Source: Mariniflexile maritimum
Lineage (GTDB): Bacteria > Bacteroidota > Bacteroidia > Flavobacteriales > Flavobacteriaceae
Direction: 5' to 3'
Assembly (NCBI RefSeq): GCF_009746565.1
Contig: NZ_WRPN01000005.1
Span: 62,001-126,000 of the forward strand
Length of the DNA: 64,000 nucleotides
In this document: positions 30,440 to 39,770 of the stretch, one piece after another
How the letters are laid out: each line of letters opens with the position of its first letter
Position numbering within the stretch: the first letter of the stretch is position 1
The notes under the pieces: generated by a model
What the model saw: only the letters and a program-made list of their open reading frames with translations
Told to the model about the DNA's origin: nothing
The model's database searches: none
Made by a program: the position numbers and the translations under genes

Positions 30440-32062
30440 TTACTTTGAAATTTTAAAATATTCAACATCGGCATAACCGCCACGTTTGGCTTCTTGGGTG
30501 CTTACGCTGAAGAGGCCTACCTTGGCTCCAATCCATTTTCCGGGTTGCGCTTTAAAGGGTTTGCCTATTTTTTTGAAATTTTTACCGTTTTCAGAAAAAC
30601 TAAATTGGCAAATGGCATCTGGTGCCGATACTTCAACCTTAAAATAAGCACTATTATTTTTTAAGCGGGTTTCTTCATTTACTTTTTCTTCAGCACCATC
30701 AATAGCTTTAATAGCTTCGGTTTGTTTGATGGAAAAGCCATTTTCATCATGCGATATGCATAACGTGGCATAGTCCATGCCCATAATAATTAAACCTGCC
30801 GTTTTGCCACTTTTGGCTTCTTCTGGAACTAATGTTATTTTGGTAGTTGCCGAAAAATGGGGTGCCGGAAATTTTTGAAGCAATAGGTTTGGAACCATCC
30901 AAAGGTTTTCGGTATCTGCAACCGATTTGATGGAGAACAATCGTAAATAATCATTTCCGGGCAATTTGGCGTGCCATACCACATTGTTGTTAGCGTTCCA
31001 TTGCCATTGAAGCCCTATATTAAAACCATCGAAATTATCGGTTTCTGCAGGTGTTTCTATGGGGAATGTTTTGCCAACGTTTGGTTTTTTGTGTGCGTTT
31101 ACAGGTTCGCCAATACCGTTTTTATCGAAATCTTGCCCCATAACCGGCCAGTCGTTTTTCCAATACATAGGTTGTAGGTGCACTATACGACCATAGGCTT
31201 CTACATCCTGAAAATGGTAAAACCACGATTCGCCACTTGGTGTTTCTACCCAAGCCCCTTGGTGTGGGCCGTTAATTTTTGTGCTACCTTGTTCTAAAAC
31301 CACTTTTCTTTCATAAGGGCCATAAACATTTTTAGACCTTAAAACCACTTGCCAACCTGTTGCAACGCCACCAGCAGGCGCAAAAATATAGTAATAGCCA
31401 TTGCGTTTGTAAAATTTTGAGCCTTCAATTGTGTCGTCTATGTTATGGCCATCATATACATGAATTCCTGGGTCTAAAACCTTGGTACCTTCAGTATTCA
31501 TTTTATTAACGGACAATAAACTTTTTACGCCTGCGCGACTTCCTGCGTAGGCATGAACCAAATACACATCGCCATTATCATCAAAAAGCGGACAAGCATC
31601 AATGAGTCCTTTGCCTTCCATAACTAGTATGGGGTCTTCCCATGTTCCGAAAGGGTCTTTTGTTTTCACCATGTAAACGCCAAAATCGGGGTCGCCCCAA
31701 TAAATATAGATTTCATTATTGTGATAGCGGATACTGGGTGCCCAAACACCATTGCCATGTTGCGGCACATTAAAGGTTTCAATGGGTATTTGAAGCGGTA
31801 AAGCATGGTTTATCAACTTCCAGTTTACCATATCTTTTGAATGGAGGATTGGTAAGCCGGGAGCTGCGTTAAAGCTAGAGGCCGTCATAAAATAATCGTC
31901 GCCTACGCGCACCACATCGGGATCTGAATAATCGGCGTAAATAATGGGGTTTTTGTAGGTGCCATCTCCGTTATCGGCAACCCAAACCTCTGAAAGATAT
32001 GGTTTTTGTGCGCATAAAATAGACGCGTAAAACAATAAAACCGTAGCTGAAAATGTTCTCAT
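30440..32062 (-). CDS. GH43 arabinofuranosidase/xylosidase with C-terminal beta-sandwich
   Basis: The product is 540 residues from the ATG at 32062, with signal peptide to ILCAQ. The five-bladed propeller (about 35-330) has the three catalytic acids: base Asp47 in YADYSDPDVV, pKa-modulating Asp155 in GLIDACP and acid Glu213 in TIEGSKFY. Residues about 340-540 form the GH43-C2/DUF1349-type beta-sandwich common in beta-xylosidase and arabinofuranosidase subfamilies. It would trim arabinose or xylose from pectin side chains and works logically with the GH3 enzyme 38 bases downstream. A 147-base gap with a structured element separates it from the GH105 gene. Confidence 0.9.
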   Translation of the reverse strand: MRTFSATVLLFYASILCAQKPYLSEVWVADNGDGTYKNPIIYADYSDPDVVRVGDDYFMTASSFNAAPGLPILHSKDMVNWKLINHALPLQIPIETFNVPQHGNGVWAPSIRYHNNEIYIYWGDPDFGVYMVKTKDPFGTWEDPILVMEGKGLIDACPLFDDNGDVYLVHAYAGSRAGVKSLLSVNKMNTEGTKVLDPGIHVYDGHNIDDTIEGSKFYKRNGYYYIFAPAGGVATGWQVVLRSKNVYGPYERKVVLEQGSTKINGPHQGAWVETPSGESWFYHFQDVEAYGRIVHLQPMYWKNDWPVMGQDFDKNGIGEPVNAHKKPNVGKTFPIETPAETDNFDGFNIGLQWQWNANNNVVWHAKLPGNDYLRLFSIKSVADTENLWMVPNLLLQKFPAPHFSATTKITLVPEEAKSGKTAGLIIMGMDYATLCISHDENGFSIKQTEAIKAIDGAEEKVNEETRLKNNSAYFKVEVSAPDAICQFSFSENGKNFKKIGKPFKAQPGKWIGAKVGLFSVSTQEAKRGGYADVEYFKISK

Positions 32063-32082
32063 ATTTTTTGTTTTTTTTTGCG

Positions 32083-32191
32083 TTAGGGATAGTAGTGGAA
32101 AGCCCACAGCTACCCAGTTTTTTCAGGGTAGCAAGGACTTGCAACGTATAGCCCGACCCAGTTACTGAAACAAGTTCAGGATAAAGGTAAC
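32083..32191 (-). ncRNA. Structured intergenic element, resembling the Flavo-1-type flavobacterial motif
   Basis: This GC-richer stretch inside the pectin unit has nested inverted repeats: GCTACCC (32109-32115) with GGGTAGC (32126-32132), GGG/CCC flanks around TAGGGATAG and TATAGCCCGACC, and a second hairpin with GTTAC/GTAAC and CTGAA/TTCAG (32161-32191). On the minus strand the order GGGTCGGGCTATAC, loop arms, then CACTACTATCCCTAACGC resembles an intergenic sequence I recall as recurring in many flavobacterial genomes and related to the Rfam motif Flavo-1. The resemblance is from memory, not a search. It may be an RNA or an extragenic repeat. Confidence 0.45.
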
Positions 32192-32209
32192 GCCCAAATT
32201 GATATTGTT

Positions 32210-33448
32210 TTATTTATTTAACTCCAGACTTGCCATAATGAACGGGCCGGTGCCTTTGGGGTCGTTGGAGCGAATGGTTTCGTTGATGTAATATTCATAG
32301 GATCCATCACGATAAGGATTTCCGCCCAAACCTGCCACGGCACAACATTTGTTGAGGTTTACAATGCCGTTTTCGTCAACAGTGATTAGGTTTTTTATTA
32401 TACCATCATATCCTTTTTTAGCACTATCTAAATATTTTTTTGGCAAATAGCCTTTACGAACCCCTTTGGCAAAGGTATAAACAAACATAGCACTGCCAGT
32501 GGCTTCTAAATAGTTACCCTCTCTGTTGCCTTGGTCTAGCACTTGCCACCATAAACCAGAAGCGTCCTGTACTTTGGTAATGGCCTCGGCATATTGGTTT
32601 AGGTAGGTTATGATACGTTCGCGACCTGGGTGGTTTTCTGGTAAAAAATCCAATACATCTACCATGGCCATACCGTACCAACCCATGCCCCGCGACCAGA
32701 AATGCTGCGAATTGCCGGTTTTTTTATTGGCCCATTGTTGTTCTTTGCTTTCGTCCCATCCGTGGTACAGAAGTCCGGATTTTTCGTCGCGACTGTGTTT
32801 TTGGATTAGGTCGAATTGCAACACAACATCGTTGAATATTTTTTGTTTTGTGGCTTCATCTTTAATATATTCCTTTGCATAACGCGTGTGAAAAGGTTCT
32901 GCCATGTACAGGCCATCCAACCACATTTGCCATGGATATATTTTTTTATGCCAGTAGCCGCCATCGGATGTTTTGGGTTGTGTTTCCATTTGGTTATCCA
33001 AGGTTTCCATGGCCTTTAAAAAGCGTTCTTCTTTGGTTTTTGGATATAAGTACAGTAATACATCGCCCGATTTTATCATGTCGAGGTTATGGTTATCAAA
33101 TTTGTAGGTTTTTATGCTGCCGCTACTATCTATTAATTCGTTGGCATAAGCATAGATATAGTCGTATATTTTTTGGTTGTTGGTTGCTTCAAAAACCCTT
33201 ATAGCGGCCGATAATACCAACCCATTGGTGTAGCTCCAACGGGGTTTGTCAACAAAATCGAGTTTAGAGGCTTCAGGAAAACGTTCAATTTCAGAAAGCA
33301 TCATGCGTTCCGACCATTTTAGGTTTTCAGGCACAATTTTTTGTGCGGTAGTGTTTTCTAAATTATTAATTTTTGAATTTTTACAGGCAGTAGCAAAAAG
33401 TACGATAGCAATGGCAAAAAGCGCCATAAGTGTGGTTGTTCTTTTCAT
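32210..33448 (-). CDS. GH105 unsaturated rhamnogalacturonyl/galacturonyl hydrolase lipoprotein
   Basis: The product is 412 residues with lipobox FATAC (Cys22). The (alpha/alpha)6-barrel GH105 signature WQMWLDGLYMAEPF holds the catalytic Asp178, matching the essential Asp of YteR-type enzymes. Further conserved stretches are WSYTNGLVLSAA, HFWSRGMGWYGMAMVDVL and a C-terminal CCAVAGLGGNPYRDGSYEYY. GH105 removes the unsaturated uronic acid left at the non-reducing end after pectin lyase action, so it acts after the PL1 enzymes of this locus. It overlaps nothing; the DUF4861 gene ends 2 bases upstream, so the two are co-translated. Confidence 0.93.
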   Translation of the reverse strand: MKRTTTLMALFAIAIVLFATACKNSKINNLENTTAQKIVPENLKWSERMMLSEIERFPEASKLDFVDKPRWSYTNGLVLSAAIRVFEATNNQKIYDYIYAYANELIDSSGSIKTYKFDNHNLDMIKSGDVLLYLYPKTKEERFLKAMETLDNQMETQPKTSDGGYWHKKIYPWQMWLDGLYMAEPFHTRYAKEYIKDEATKQKIFNDVVLQFDLIQKHSRDEKSGLLYHGWDESKEQQWANKKTGNSQHFWSRGMGWYGMAMVDVLDFLPENHPGRERIITYLNQYAEAITKVQDASGLWWQVLDQGNREGNYLEATGSAMFVYTFAKGVRKGYLPKKYLDSAKKGYDGIIKNLITVDENGIVNLNKCCAVAGLGGNPYRDGSYEYYINETIRSNDPKGTGPFIMASLELNK

Positions 33449-33450
33449 TC

Positions 33451-34443
33451 TTATTTATTTAAAGTATCGGTTTGTTCCAGTATATCTAATTTTTTGTTCA
33501 AATCTTGTAAAAAAGCTTCCTTCGTTTTTATACCGTTCGGTTCCTGTTCCCAAGCGCCTAAAAAGTAATAGGTTAGGGATTTTGTTGTTGGTTTAAAAAC
33601 CACCAAAAGGTCGTCAATGCCTGTTTTTTGTTCGGCTACTTCATCTAAATTATAAAAAAGGGCCATTCCCAGATTATCTGGAGGGCTTGCTAATGTTTGC
33701 GTACCATGAGTAGCGATATATGCCCATTTTTTACCTTCTTTTTTAATTAACGGTATTTCCTTGAACTTAACAATACCAGTACAAATTCCTTTAATTTCTT
33801 TGGAAGGCGTCAATACTGCTTTCGTAAAACGATCGTGTTGAAAGATGGTGAGTTTAGAGGTTAAATTGATGGTTTCGTTTCCTGTTTTCCAACCTTCATA
33901 AGAAATATTAACCGAAGCATTGGTTTTGGTGTTTTCAATTTTAACAAAGGTATTTTTTACACTTTGGAAATGCGCAACCGTATCATTTACAAGCCTTCCG
34001 TAACCACCAATACCCATTGATTTTCCTGCTTTTAGAATGTCCTGTCCCCAAGCGGCCGGTTCGTGGTACGAATCAAAACCATCTTGCCCAACGTAAGGCA
34101 ATATCAACGAATCTACTTTTTTGCCGTAAATGTCGATGGCATTTCTCCAATCTAAATAAATGCGATAGCCAATTTGGTTGTTTTCCCAACCGGGGCCTTC
34201 ATAGCGAATGTACCAAGAATGGTCGGTATGTTCCTTTGGAACCTGAAGCGCGCTTATGTTTTTAAAAGAAGTCCCAGCATTATATTCTTTATGCCCTCTG
34301 GGGCCATCCACCCATGTGCCACCTTGCGCAATGGAAAGTTCGGCATACGTTTTTAAATTGGTATCCAATTTTCCGCTAGCTTGATTTGATTTGCATGAAA
34401 ACAAGCCTAAAAAGACCAGTGATAGAATTGCTATTTTTTTCAT
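33451..34443 (-). CDS. DUF4861-family lipoprotein
   Basis: The product is 330 residues with lipobox LFSC (Cys17) and is predicted to fold as beta-sandwiches. It matches the DUF4861 family by its length and stretches such as TWVDGPRGHKEYNAGTSF, WYIRYEGPGWENNQIGYRIY and GYGRLVNDTV. The family is common beside GH105 and pectin, ulvan or alginate lyase genes, but I know of no firmly assigned activity. Many Trp, Tyr, His and Arg residues in the central part could form a uronate-binding site. Its location between GH28 and GH105, with 2- and 18-base gaps, suggests it acts on or binds pectin-derived unsaturated oligosaccharides. Confidence 0.75.
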   Translation of the reverse strand: MKKIAILSLVFLGLFSCKSNQASGKLDTNLKTYAELSIAQGGTWVDGPRGHKEYNAGTSFKNISALQVPKEHTDHSWYIRYEGPGWENNQIGYRIYLDWRNAIDIYGKKVDSLILPYVGQDGFDSYHEPAAWGQDILKAGKSMGIGGYGRLVNDTVAHFQSVKNTFVKIENTKTNASVNISYEGWKTGNETINLTSKLTIFQHDRFTKAVLTPSKEIKGICTGIVKFKEIPLIKKEGKKWAYIATHGTQTLASPPDNLGMALFYNLDEVAEQKTGIDDLLVVFKPTTKSLTYYFLGAWEQEPNGIKTKEAFLQDLNKKLDILEQTDTLNK

Positions 34444-34461
34444 ATTGAAAACTTTATAATT

Positions 34462-35889
34462 TTAATATTTTTTACCGTTAATGGTTGTGTTGTTGAAAAT
34501 GATTGGTTCTGAATTTTCTACCGATAAATCCGTTTCAGCGTTTTTAATATGAACGTTTGTAAGCGTTACATTTTTTACAAAACTTTCTGGCCTTCCTTTT
34601 ATGAGCACTCCGTACTTACCGCCGTTTTCAACCTTAATATTTTCCAAATGAATGTTTTTTACTACGGGCATAAAGTTGCCTTCCTGTGGGCCATAGATGG
34701 CGTAATACATGTTAATTCTTAAAACGGCTTCTTTAACTTGGCCTACTTCAATATTTCTTACATACACGTTTTCTACAAAACCGCCGCGTAAGGTATTGGT
34801 TTTTATGCGAATGGCGCGATCCAATTCTGGACTGTTCATTTTGCAATTTCTAACAAACACATTCCTTACGCCCGCCGAAATTTCACTGCCCATAACCACG
34901 CCACCATGGCCATCTTTCATGTTGCAATTTTCAACAACAATATTTTCACTGGGGATGTTAACGCGCCTTCCATCGTTATTTCTGCCCGATTTTATGGCAA
35001 TACAATCATCACCGGTATCAAAAGTACAATTATTTATATGCACGTTTTTAGAATATTCGGGGTCGCAACCATCGTTATTGGGGCCATGGCTACTCACGGT
35101 AACGCCTTCAACTCTCACATAATTACATTTAATGGGGTGAATGACCCAAAACGGTGCGTTGTTAAACGTAACGCCTTCTATCAATACATTTTCACATTCA
35201 AAAGGTTGGATAAATAAGGGGCGCAATTGGTGCCCTTCACCAAAAATACGTTCAGAAACGGGCGTGTTGTTTTCTGCCATTTCCCATAATCGTGGTAAGT
35301 TATGCGCATCTTTTTGTTGGGGCATCTCTTTTAAATGTCCGTATCGTTCGGCACCGCACCATGGCCACCAATTGGTATTACTGGCTTGACCGTTAAAGGT
35401 GCCTTTGCCAGTTACAGCGATGTTGTTTTGCTTGTAGGCATAAATAAGCGGCGAGTAGTTCATTAATTCTTGTCCTTCATACGAGGTATGGACAACAGGT
35501 AAATAATCTTTACTGTTTTTTGAGAACAATACTTCAGCACCTTCCTCTAAATGAAGATTAATGTTGCTTTTTAAATGAATGGGGCCTGTTAAGAAGCGGC
35601 CAGAAGGAATTAGCACTTTTCCGCCACCCGCTTCACTACAAGTTGCAATGGCCTTTTTAATGGCTTCGCTATTGTTTGTTTCACCGTCTGCTATGGCGCC
35701 AAAATCTAAGATATTGAAGGTATTATCAGGAAATTCCAAAACCTTGATGCTATTGATGATTTTATCGGCTTCATTAAACACATCGGTTTTTGTTTTATCT
35801 TTTTCATTGATTTTACAAGAACTCAATATTATTGAAACAAGCCATACGCATACCAAGGCATACCAAGATGAAATTTTAGGGATATTCAT
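34462..35889 (-). CDS. GH28 polygalacturonase-family lipoprotein (second copy)
   Basis: The product is 475 residues from the ATG at 35889, chosen because it gives a lipoprotein signal (ILSSC, Cys25). The longer frame would start inside the promoter. The beta-helix has GH28 motifs NNDGCDPEYSKN, TGDDCIAIKSG, GHGGVVMGSE and RIKTNTLRGG, all four parts of the active site. Unlike the other GH28 copy here, it is lipid-anchored and lacks the acidic insert. It probably cuts polygalacturonate at the cell surface. Its own promoter region (35890-36010) contains the operator-like element also found before the pectin susC, so this gene seems to start a separately controlled message. Confidence 0.92.
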   Translation of the reverse strand: MNIPKISSWYALVCVWLVSIILSSCKINEKDKTKTDVFNEADKIINSIKVLEFPDNTFNILDFGAIADGETNNSEAIKKAIATCSEAGGGKVLIPSGRFLTGPIHLKSNINLHLEEGAEVLFSKNSKDYLPVVHTSYEGQELMNYSPLIYAYKQNNIAVTGKGTFNGQASNTNWWPWCGAERYGHLKEMPQQKDAHNLPRLWEMAENNTPVSERIFGEGHQLRPLFIQPFECENVLIEGVTFNNAPFWVIHPIKCNYVRVEGVTVSSHGPNNDGCDPEYSKNVHINNCTFDTGDDCIAIKSGRNNDGRRVNIPSENIVVENCNMKDGHGGVVMGSEISAGVRNVFVRNCKMNSPELDRAIRIKTNTLRGGFVENVYVRNIEVGQVKEAVLRINMYYAIYGPQEGNFMPVVKNIHLENIKVENGGKYGVLIKGRPESFVKNVTLTNVHIKNAETDLSVENSEPIIFNNTTINGKKY

Positions 35890-35904
35890 GATTTTATAAT
35901 TAAA

Positions 35905-35926
35905 TGTAATCGATTGTATAAAAATA
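35905..35926 (-). promoter_or_regulatory. Operator plus -7 element of the GH28 promoter
   Basis: The plus strand reads TGTAATCGATTGTA at 35905-35918, a near-palindrome around AATCGATT, followed by the complement of a TATTTTTA -7 box (35919-35926). The 22-base block matches that at 46757-46778 before the pectin susC in 19 positions, including the spacing of operator to -7 box. It looks like a repressor site of the LacI type overlapping the transcription start. No good -33 TTG was found. Confidence 0.6.
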
Positions 35927-36010
35927 GTGAAGTAGAAATTGATGGCATAATTTATTGGGTGAATTGTGGGTAATTTAATAGAATTTAACACAAATAACGA
36001 ATAGAAAAGT

Positions 36011-38245
36011 TTAGAAAGTTGGCACCCAATTATCAGAACCTTTTAAAACATTTTCAAGACTAAAGTTTTCGGTGTCTTTTTTTGATAATTTTTTAGCCCA
36101 TTCCACTCTGTTTTTTGAAGCTCCTGGCCCCGATGAGTTATATTCTGCGTAAAATGTGGTTTGTTGTGCATGGGGCTTGTTCCAATTGTGCCACCCTTCC
36201 GGTTTTATATGTTGGTCCATGTAGCAATCTATCCATACTGTTTTTGCATAATCGCGCCAGGGCCTGCCAAGGTAAAAGGTGTTTTTTTCTGCGTTTCCTG
36301 TGAGTTTGCAGTTTTTAAAAACAAAACCGTAAGCGGCATCTTTATTTGTTGAAGCCGCAGTAATGTAACCTGCGTTTTTACAATATATCTCACAGTTTTC
36401 AAAAAAGGCGGTGGACCATCCAAAAATAAAATCGACCGTACCTTCAATGTAGCAATCTAAAAAATATTGCCTGCTTTTTTCACCGTGAAGGTAGAGCGTG
36501 TCTTGATTTCCCAAAAACCTACAATTTTGAAAAATAACCTTATCACCGTCAATCCTAACCGCTACGGCTTGCCCAATGGGACCTGCACTATTTTCGAACG
36601 TGATATTCTTTGCCTTAAAACCATCACCAAAAACAAAGAAGGATGTGGAGCCCGTTGTACCCATTTCTTCTCCAAAACGGTTGTGTTTTTGGGCAAAATC
36701 GTCATAGGTTAAAATGGTTTCTTTGGTGCTTTCGCCAATAAAGGTAACATTGGTTTTGGATGCAGGAAGCACCAATTTTTCTTTGTAAACACCTTTTTTT
36801 ATATAGATTTTAGTTTCATTTTTTCTGAAATCGGGAATGGCATCAATGGCTTCTTGAACCGTAAGGAAATCGCCAGAACCTTTGCAATCGACAATAAAGT
36901 TGAAATCTTCACCATGAATCATTTTTTTATGGTTCACATTTGTAAGTGCGTTGGAATATACTTCAATGTTGGTGAAATTTTGGTCTAAGGAATTTTGGTT
37001 GGCATCATGTAGTTTAGGGTTTAATTTATTTTGAAGTTCCCAATCATCGGGCATGCCATCTTCGTCAGCATCGTCCTTAACTTTTTCCGATTTCAAACTA
37101 GGCCATCCACCTACGTTTTCTTGGGAGTCTATTATGCCATTTTTATAATTGGCGCTCCCTTCCCGTGTGTTGTGTACAATTCTGGCATCGACCGCATCCC
37201 TAAATATACTTGCGCCCGCTTGTTTTAAAACGGTTTCGTATGCTTCAATGGCACTTTCGGTTTTTACGGTTTCTGTTATGCTTATTTCATCGTTCAATTT
37301 TGTAATTTCTGGGTTTTCACATTGAACGCCTCCATCCCAGTTGTTATTGGTAATCTTTTCAAAACCATGTACATAATTTCCATTCACATAAAATTTCCCA
37401 TAAGGTTCTGAAGGGCTTACAATACGGTTTAACTTCGATGAGGTTGTTGCAGGGCCTGCCTTAAAATAGTTGTTTACCATATTATAGCTGCCTTTTTCTC
37501 CACCATAGATACTGTTTTCGCCCCAGTTATAAACCACGTTGTTTCTAAAATCCACAAACTCGTTTTCTGAATTTTCGGTGGTTGAAGAACCGCTAAACCT
37601 GGGATTTCGGCTATTGTTGCTGGCTATTAAATTATGATGGAACGATGCATTAACGCCGCCCCAAATGCCCCCATAACCATGGGCACCTTTACTGTGCACC
37701 GAATTGTTCAGGGCTTCGGCGATGATGCACCATTGCAAGGTGAAATTCTTGTTGTTGTAAAACGAAGCGTTTTCATCGGTGGCCCAACTTATGGAGCAGT
37801 GGTCTATAATCACGTTATTGGTGTTCCGGCAACCCAACGCATCACCTTCAACCTTATGAACATCGCCCATTCTAAACCGTAGATAGCGCACAATAACATT
37901 ATCGGCTTTTATGGTAAAAGGGTAGCCTTTTATGGTTATGCCCCCGCCAGGTGCCGTTTGGCCTAAAATGGTTAAATCGCCTTTATTTACATCGAGGTTT
38001 TTTTGAAGTTCGATGGTTCCAGAAACGGCAAATACAATGGTACGGGCGCCATTTTTTACAATGCCTTTTCTTAAACTGCCTTCGCCATCATCGTTCAAAT
38101 TGGTTACCGTATAAACCGTTCCTCCTCGGCCACCACTTGCATATCTGCCAAAACCTTCGGCTTCGGGAAATGCCAATTGTTGCGTGTGGGCGGTGAGGGA
38201 CAGAAATAATAAAAAGGCTTTTAAAAATGTGATTTTTTTTACCAT
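36011..38245 (-). CDS. PL1 pectate lyase fused to CE8 pectin methylesterase
   Basis: The product is 744 residues with signal peptide to AHTQ. Residues about 25-375 are a PL1 beta-helix (FPEAEGFGRYASGGRGG, VRYLRFRMGD, IIDHCSISWATDE, NSRNPRFSG). Residues 391-405 form a calcium-loop-like DDADEDGMPDDW. Residues about 445-744 are a CE8 pectinesterase with all active-site residues: Gln559 (GQAVAVR), Gln581 and Asp582 (GNQDTLYL), Asp605 (VDFIFG) and Arg661 (YLGRPWRD). One chain can thus remove methyl esters and cleave the exposed polygalacturonate by beta-elimination. It lies 3 bases after the second PL1 gene. No lipobox is seen, so it is periplasmic or secreted. Confidence 0.93.
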   Translation of the reverse strand: MVKKITFLKAFLLFLSLTAHTQQLAFPEAEGFGRYASGGRGGTVYTVTNLNDDGEGSLRKGIVKNGARTIVFAVSGTIELQKNLDVNKGDLTILGQTAPGGGITIKGYPFTIKADNVIVRYLRFRMGDVHKVEGDALGCRNTNNVIIDHCSISWATDENASFYNNKNFTLQWCIIAEALNNSVHSKGAHGYGGIWGGVNASFHHNLIASNNSRNPRFSGSSTTENSENEFVDFRNNVVYNWGENSIYGGEKGSYNMVNNYFKAGPATTSSKLNRIVSPSEPYGKFYVNGNYVHGFEKITNNNWDGGVQCENPEITKLNDEISITETVKTESAIEAYETVLKQAGASIFRDAVDARIVHNTREGSANYKNGIIDSQENVGGWPSLKSEKVKDDADEDGMPDDWELQNKLNPKLHDANQNSLDQNFTNIEVYSNALTNVNHKKMIHGEDFNFIVDCKGSGDFLTVQEAIDAIPDFRKNETKIYIKKGVYKEKLVLPASKTNVTFIGESTKETILTYDDFAQKHNRFGEEMGTTGSTSFFVFGDGFKAKNITFENSAGPIGQAVAVRIDGDKVIFQNCRFLGNQDTLYLHGEKSRQYFLDCYIEGTVDFIFGWSTAFFENCEIYCKNAGYITAASTNKDAAYGFVFKNCKLTGNAEKNTFYLGRPWRDYAKTVWIDCYMDQHIKPEGWHNWNKPHAQQTTFYAEYNSSGPGASKNRVEWAKKLSKKDTENFSLENVLKGSDNWVPTF

Positions 38246-38248
38246 AGT

Positions 38249-39727
38249 TTATTTTTGATTCTCGGTAATAGTATTAACCAAACTATTGATGTAAACTTCA
38301 ATATTCTCGTAACCGGTACTTAAATCGTGGCCATTTGGATTTTTATCTGTTACTTTTAATTTTTTTTCTAGCTTCCAAGCATCGGGCATCCCATCACCAG
38401 AAGTGTCTGTTGGTGGGGTAACCGATTTTAGTTCAGGCCAACCACCCACATCGCTTTGTGTATCGATAATGCCGTTGGTGCTTCCGTTGGAACCCGTATG
38501 GGTGAAATTTTTGTTTTTGACTTCATTGACAATCCGTGTATCTATGGCATCTCTTACAAGTGAAGCTCCGCCATAAATCAGTACTTTATCATAAGCGATT
38601 ATTGCGGTATGTGTGTTTACGTTATTGTTTATGTTAAGTGGCGATGGCAGTTGCATGGCTGCTTTATCAGTCTCGGATACCGTACCATAGCTGCTATGGA
38701 ATTGGTTATAGACCCCATAGGTCCAGTTATTGGTTGTAGCTTGTGTGCTACCTTCAACATAGTTGCCGTTAATATAAAATTTTCCCCATATATCATATAC
38801 TTCAGTCCCAGCGATTTTATTCTTGTCTAAAGAAGCAATACGGTCGGTTTTTGAAGTAGCTGGCCCAGGTTTGTAATAGCAGTTAACAATATTGACGTTC
38901 ATGGCCTCACCGCCATATAAACTGTTACCGCCCCAATTATAGATAACGTTATTTCTTAGATCAACCAAGTCTGTAAGCGCAAAAGCAGATCCAGCATATT
39001 CGCCTAAGCGCGGATTTCTGCTATCGTGGTGGGCCAATAAATTGTGGTGAAAAGATGCGTTTTTACCTCCCCAAATACCCCCGTAGCCATGAGCTCCTTT
39101 TCCATGAACCGAATTTCGTAAGCTTTCTGTTATGAAGCACCATTGAAGCGTTGTGTTTTCGTTGTTGTAAATTGATACGGTTTCATCGGTTGACCAACTC
39201 ATGGAACAATGGTCGATGATGATGTTTTTATGAAACCGGCTTCCTAATGCATCGCCTTCTTGTTTGGCAGCATCGCCCATTCGGAACCTTAAAAATCTAA
39301 TAATAACATTATCTGCATTTATGGTAACCGGATAATCCCTTAAACAAATACCATCACCCGGAGCCGTTTGTCCTGCAATGGTAACATCGCCAAAATTAAT
39401 TTTCAGTTCAGATTTTAATTGAATGGTGCCAGAAACTTTAAATAAAATATAACGAGCACCGGCGGTATTGATGGCGGTTCTTAAACTACCAGGGCCACTG
39501 TCATCCAAATTGGTAACAAAAATGACCTTACCCCCGCGGCCACCAGTTGTGTTTTTGCCAAAACCTTCGGCACCGGGAAAAGCAAAAGCATTCTCAACTA
39601 CGGCAATGGGCTTCGTGTCTTTTACTTCTTCTGAATCGTCTTTATCAGAATTATCATTTGGAGATGAACTGCTACATGAATAAAGTAGCAATAGCAATAT
39701 GAAAATGGTTTGGGCTAGAGGTTTCAT
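38249..39727 (-). CDS. PL1 pectate lyase lipoprotein
   Basis: The product is 492 residues from the ATG at 39727, with lipobox LLYSC (Cys18) and then a Ser/Asp-rich linker typical of surface lipoproteins. The PL1 beta-helix (about 55-400) has FPGAEGFGKNTTGGRGGKV, IRFLRFRMGDAA, IIDHCSMSWSTDE and HDSRNPRLGEY, with the Asp and Arg residues used for calcium and catalysis. A DTSGDGMPDAWKLEKKL calcium-loop segment (about 435-451) ends the catalytic part, as in the fused PL1 next door. The two PL1 domains are clearly paralogous. It would start pectin breakdown at the surface. It is preceded by a terminator, so it begins a new message or depends on readthrough. Confidence 0.93.
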   Translation of the reverse strand: MKPLAQTIFILLLLLYSCSSSSPNDNSDKDDSEEVKDTKPIAVVENAFAFPGAEGFGKNTTGGRGGKVIFVTNLDDSGPGSLRTAINTAGARYILFKVSGTIQLKSELKINFGDVTIAGQTAPGDGICLRDYPVTINADNVIIRFLRFRMGDAAKQEGDALGSRFHKNIIIDHCSMSWSTDETVSIYNNENTTLQWCFITESLRNSVHGKGAHGYGGIWGGKNASFHHNLLAHHDSRNPRLGEYAGSAFALTDLVDLRNNVIYNWGGNSLYGGEAMNVNIVNCYYKPGPATSKTDRIASLDKNKIAGTEVYDIWGKFYINGNYVEGSTQATTNNWTYGVYNQFHSSYGTVSETDKAAMQLPSPLNINNNVNTHTAIIAYDKVLIYGGASLVRDAIDTRIVNEVKNKNFTHTGSNGSTNGIIDTQSDVGGWPELKSVTPPTDTSGDGMPDAWKLEKKLKVTDKNPNGHDLSTGYENIEVYINSLVNTITENQK

Positions 39728-39770
39728 AATAATAGTTGATTGAAATGTGGATATTTTTAAATTTGAGGCT

